A stretch of 7,545 nt of DNA, taken from contig DVFW01000036.1 of assembly GCA_018713055.1 (NCBI GenBank), positions 1 to 7,545 on the forward strand, given 5' to 3'. The stretch comes from Scatavimonas merdigallinarum (GTDB taxonomy: Bacteria; Bacillota; Clostridia; Oscillospirales; Acutalibacteraceae). How positions within the stretch are numbered: position 1 is the first letter of the stretch; the number at the start of each line of letters is the position of its first letter. Position numbers and translations under genes: made by a program. Shown in pieces: positions 4,858 through 7,545 of this stretch. Below the pieces are notes generated by a model. That model was not told the DNA's origin. It ran no database searches and worked only from the letters and a program-made list of their open reading frames with translations.

Positions 4858-5922
4858 ATGGTGATATTGAAAAAATATGTTGCTTTGGTTGTTGCAACAC
4901 TTTTACTTACGGGCGGCGCTTTTTTGGCAGGAGAAGCAATCAAGCGTTCTGTCCCTTTTGTTTCTGTCAGCAAAATTGAATCGACAACTATAGAAGATAC
5001 TGTCGTTTGCAGTGGAAAAGTAGAATATTTCCAAAGCCGTGACATACGAACTCTGACCGGCGGAACAATTGAAACGCTTTCCGTCAAAAAAGGTGATAAA
5101 GTCAAAGCCGGACAAGCGCTCGCAACGGTAATCGCAAAAGGTCAGTCAGAAAACACAGCAGAAGCCGACAAAAGTGAAAATTCTGTAAACACACAGGAAA
5201 TTTATCAGGCGGTTATCAATGGCGACTACAGTGTTCTGGATAATTATGATGCGCTTTTGGAAAGCGCCGGTACGAGCAGTGGTAGTATACCGGCTGCAGA
5301 AAAGGATTTCGTACAAACCGTTACATCCCCAATCAGCGGTACAGTAAAAGAAATCCACTACCTTGAACAGGAATACGCCCCTTCCGGCGAGGTGCTTCTG
5401 ACAGTTGTGTCCGACGGGCGCTTACAGGTGACCTTACCTGTAAGCGAAGCGAAAATCAGTGAAATTCAACTGGGACAGCAGGCAGTTATAACAGGCAGCG
5501 GTTTTAAGGGGAGCGTTTATAAAGGGGAGGTTACCTCCATTGATAACGAGGCAAAGCAAACAACAACCACCGCCGGTAAGGAAACCACTGTTGATGTGAC
5601 CGTCAGCATAAAAAATCCGGGAAAAGATATAAAGCCTGGATACACTGCCAAATGTACTATTACATCTGCTGTTAAGACAGACGCCCTGCTATTGCCATAT
5701 CAGGCCGTCCTTGCCGAAGACAACGGAAAAGAATTTGTTTATTTATATGATGATGGAAAAGCTGCAAAAAAATATGTGGAAACCGATGGAGAATACACAG
5801 ACGGGCTGGAAGTATTAAGCGGCATAGAACAAAACGACTTTGTTATTACAACACCGGATCATTTATCTGATAAAGCCGTTGTCAAATTAAAAGAAGAAAG
5901 CGCGGTGGTAGATCTTGCCTGA
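4858..5922 (+). CDS. Membrane-fusion (periplasmic adaptor-like) subunit of an ABC export system
   Basis: The protein has 354 residues of the HlyD/MacA-like adaptor family. One N-terminal membrane helix or signal anchor (about 7-25) is followed by half a barrel-sandwich (lipoyl-like) domain, with SGKVEYFQSRDIRTLTGGTI and VKKGDKVKAGQALA (about 52-90). An acidic, low-complexity segment (95-150) stands where Gram-negative adaptors have a long coiled-coil hairpin. The second half-lipoyl domain is SPISGTVKEIHY (157-168). A beta-barrel (about 189-270) and a membrane-proximal domain follow. The short hairpin fits a monoderm, where no outer-membrane channel has to be reached. Two starts are plausible: ATG at 4858 with GAGGA 7 nt upstream, or TTG at 4867 with AAGGAG 9 nt upstream (three residues shorter). 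The 3' end overlaps the permease gene by 8 nt. The substrate is unknown. Confidence 0.88.
   Translation: MVILKKYVALVVATLLLTGGAFLAGEAIKRSVPFVSVSKIESTTIEDTVVCSGKVEYFQSRDIRTLTGGTIETLSVKKGDKVKAGQALATVIAKGQSENTAEADKSENSVNTQEIYQAVINGDYSVLDNYDALLESAGTSSGSIPAAEKDFVQTVTSPISGTVKEIHYLEQEYAPSGEVLLTVVSDGRLQVTLPVSEAKISEIQLGQQAVITGSGFKGSVYKGEVTSIDNEAKQTTTTAGKETTVDVTVSIKNPGKDIKPGYTAKCTITSAVKTDALLLPYQAVLAEDNGKEFVYLYDDGKAAKKYVETDGEYTDGLEVLSGIEQNDFVITTPDHLSDKAVVKLKEESAVVDLA
5419..5446. repeat. 11-bp perfect inverted repeat inside the adaptor gene
   Basis: CGCTTACAGGT (5419-5429) and ACCTGTAAGCG (5436-5446) are exact reverse complements with a 6-nt loop, within codons for the start of the beta-barrel domain. 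No U-run follows, so it is not a standard terminator. It may be chance, an RNA stability element or a protein site. Confidence 0.6.
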
Positions 5923-7102
5923 CCTTATTTCTGCCGCTTTAAAAAACATATTGCGTAAAAAGGGAAGAAGCGCGCTTACAATGTCCGGCATCGCCATTGG
6001 CGTTGCATCTGTTATTATTATTAGCTGTATCAGTTCCTGTGGGACACTGGCCGTAAACCAAGAACTGGACAGCCTGGGGCTTGGCGGACTTACAATCAGC
6101 GCAGGCGATGGCAGCACGGCTCCGCTAACAGACGAAGAGCTTGCAATAATCACAGATTTTTCCGAAGTTACAGATGCAACGCCTGTTTTAATTCAGACAA
6201 CCGAAGTATACAGTCAAAATCAAAAGCAGGATGCCTTTGTTTGGGGAATTGACAGCGCTGCAAAAGACACTGTATCCCTGAAACTTTTGTACGGCAGGTT
6301 TCTAAACCATGCAGATATTGGAAGCAATGCAAAGGTCTGTATGGTGGACCGGACCTTTGCAAATGCCATTTACAAAAGAGACAACGTGGTCGGCAAGCAG
6401 ATTTCCATTAAAAGCGGCGACCTTATAGAAAACTACAGTATTGTCGGCGTTATCAGCACGGGCAGTGGACTTTTGCAAAATGCTATGGGAACGTATTTGC
6501 CTAATTTTATTTATGCGCCATATACAACGGTTCAGGAGTCAACCGGGACGAGCGGCTACCATCAGATTATTCTTAAAGTAAACGATGTATCAAATCTGGA
6601 TGCGCTCAGTGAAAGCATTATAAAAAAACTCAACAATGCAAACGGAGTCTCAGATGGCTATAAAGCTACCAATCTTGCAAAGCAGCGCGATATTCTTTTA
6701 AATATTCTGGATATTGTTACGCTCATTTTAAGCGCAGTAGGCGCCGTGTCGCTTGTTGTTGCCAGTTTAAGCATTATGACTGTTATGCTTGTCTCTGTCA
6801 GTGAGCGCACACGGGAAATTGGTATAAAAAAGTCAATTGGTGCAAAAAAAAGTATTATTATGGCAGAATTTTTAACCGAAGCAGGCTTGATATCGCTTGT
6901 TGGGTGTATTGCCGGTGTAATCGCCGGAATACTGATTTCTTTAGCAGGTGCCAATTTATTTTCAATCACATTGAATTTGAACTATTTTATTATATTTTTT
7001 ACTTGTATATTTTCTCTGCTGACAGGCGTTATATTTGGTGTATATCCAGCGCTAAAAGCAGCAAAACTCAAACCGGTAACTGCGCTCAGAGTAAACAGCT
7101 GA
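5915..7102 (+). CDS. ABC transporter permease, MacB/FtsX type
   Basis: The protein has 395 residues with the MacB layout: an N-terminal helix (about 21-43) after a basic KNILRKKGRSALTMSGIAIG opening, a large extracellular MacB_PCD-like domain (about 45-255), and three C-terminal helices (about 266-295, 322-345 and 356-378) forming the FtsX domain. SERTREIGIKKSIGAKK (295-311) is the typical coupling loop that contacts the ATPase. YPALKAAKLKPVTALR at the end is another family hallmark. The start is TTG at 5915, overlapping the adaptor stop by 8 nt; GGTGG at 5904-5908 serves as ribosome site and a TAG lies just upstream in frame. This suggests translational coupling. No nucleotide-binding domain is fused or encoded next door. 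MacB-like exporters move peptides, lipids or drugs; the substrate here is unknown. Confidence 0.93.
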   Translation: MPDLISAALKNILRKKGRSALTMSGIAIGVASVIIISCISSCGTLAVNQELDSLGLGGLTISAGDGSTAPLTDEELAIITDFSEVTDATPVLIQTTEVYSQNQKQDAFVWGIDSAAKDTVSLKLLYGRFLNHADIGSNAKVCMVDRTFANAIYKRDNVVGKQISIKSGDLIENYSIVGVISTGSGLLQNAMGTYLPNFIYAPYTTVQESTGTSGYHQIILKVNDVSNLDALSESIIKKLNNANGVSDGYKATNLAKQRDILLNILDIVTLILSAVGAVSLVVASLSIMTVMLVSVSERTREIGIKKSIGAKKSIIMAEFLTEAGLISLVGCIAGVIAGILISLAGANLFSITLNLNYFIIFFTCIFSLLTGVIFGVYPALKAAKLKPVTALRVNS

Positions 7103-7142
7103 CGGACTTAAATCACTTACATGTCGGAAAGGTTTTAAATTT

Positions 7143-7545
7143 ATGCAGTATATAGAGCATGCCGGGCTTCCTAAAAATAAAGTCCGGCATATGGTCCTTT
7201 CAGGCGAATATCCGCTTTTTATTAAACGTATACAGGCGCTTGGGATATCTGCCATAAAGACAGCGCCATGCCATACTTTACCTTTTTATGAGCGTTATCA
7301 CGCCGATCTGCAATATCTGCATCTGGGCGGGGCAAACAACATTCTCTTAAAAGAGAATCTGCATTTACAAAATGTTTTTTCAGCAAAAAATTTTGCTTTT
7401 ATGCAAAGCAAATGCAGCGCCATGCCGGCATATCCGCACAATGTGCTTTTAAACTGTACTGTTGTTGGAAAATTTGTGCTCTGCCATAAAAAAGCAATAG
7501 ACGCCAGGGTATTGGATATTTGTGAAAAAATTAACAAAGTGACTG
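7143..7545 (+). CDS. DUF6873-like (GME-fold) protein, N-terminal part (cut by window edge)
   Basis: The open frame from ATG at 7143 to the window edge gives 134 residues. GGAAAGG at 7126-7132 is the ribosome site, 10 nt upstream. It begins 40 nt after the permease with no terminator between, so cotranscription is possible. The sequence resembles, from memory, the clostridial DUF6873 family: an opening AGLPKNKV, then LGISAIKTAPC, a YHADLQYLHLGG segment where relatives have HPDxQxHxLG, and YPHNVLLNCTVVGKFVLCHKK where relatives have YPxxxxLNxxxVGxxxxC. The GME fold is shared with amidinotransferases and deiminases, but catalytic residues would lie partly beyond the edge and no reaction can be assigned. 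There is no signal peptide or membrane segment. It is not an ABC ATPase: no Walker motif is seen. Confidence 0.65.
   Translation, partial: MQYIEHAGLPKNKVRHMVLSGEYPLFIKRIQALGISAIKTAPCHTLPFYERYHADLQYLHLGGANNILLKENLHLQNVFSAKNFAFMQSKCSAMPAYPHNVLLNCTVVGKFVLCHKKAIDARVLDICEKINKVT

Noticed and set aside
4740..5105. Minus-strand 121-residue ORF
   Set aside because: It is mostly antisense to the adaptor gene, and the remainder is the upstream region of the Cys-rich gene. No ribosome site or family match.
6658..6969. Minus-strand 103-residue ORF
   Set aside because: It is the shadow of the permease membrane helices on the opposite strand.
1..7545. Mobile element, CRISPR array or defence island
   Set aside because: No transposase, integrase, regularly spaced repeats or toxin-antitoxin-like pair was seen. 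The genes are core or common clostridial functions.

Overview
The window looks like ordinary chromosome from an anaerobic, spore-forming member of the Clostridia (Firmicutes). The reasons are moderately AT-rich DNA, strong GGAGG-type ribosome binding sites with some TTG starts, a CwlD-type spore-cortex amidase, a FeoA/FeoB ferrous-iron system, and two very small proteins of kinds typical of clostridia. The genus cannot be fixed from this sequence. No transposase, integrase, tRNA, rRNA or CRISPR array was seen.

Layout. Positions 1-1158, minus strand: feoA followed by feoB, which runs off the left edge. The two are separated by a terminator-like hairpin with a competing alternative fold. Positions 1159-1320: the feoA upstream region, with a 13-nt direct repeat and a strong inverted repeat that ends a 58-residue minus-strand gene (1318-1494). 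Positions 1495-1651: a divergent promoter region with a clear extended -10 for the plus-strand genes. Positions 1652-4610, plus strand: uridine phosphorylase (udp), CwlD amidase and the DNA-repair ATPase RadA. The cwlD-radA gap is 22 nt. A candidate sporulation sigma-E promoter lies between udp and cwlD. Positions 4576-4743, minus strand: a 55-residue cysteine-rich protein whose 3' end overlaps the radA 3' end. Positions 4858-7102, plus strand: a membrane-fusion protein and a MacB/FtsX-type ABC permease overlapping by 8 nt, without the expected ATPase gene. Positions 7143-7545, plus strand: the start of a gene resembling the DUF6873 (GME-fold) family, cut by the right edge.

How the genes work together. 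feoA and feoB form an Fe(II) uptake unit. The udp-cwlD-radA run mixes nucleoside salvage, spore-cortex maturation and recombination, so it is a positional rather than a pathway grouping. The adaptor and permease should form one efflux or export complex that borrows an ATPase encoded elsewhere.

I found no convincing undescribed multi-gene system. The items most worth checking are regulatory: the feoA-feoB attenuator-like hairpin, the direct repeat upstream of feoA, and the sigma-E-like site before cwlD. The two tiny genes and the ATPase-less transporter pair come next.
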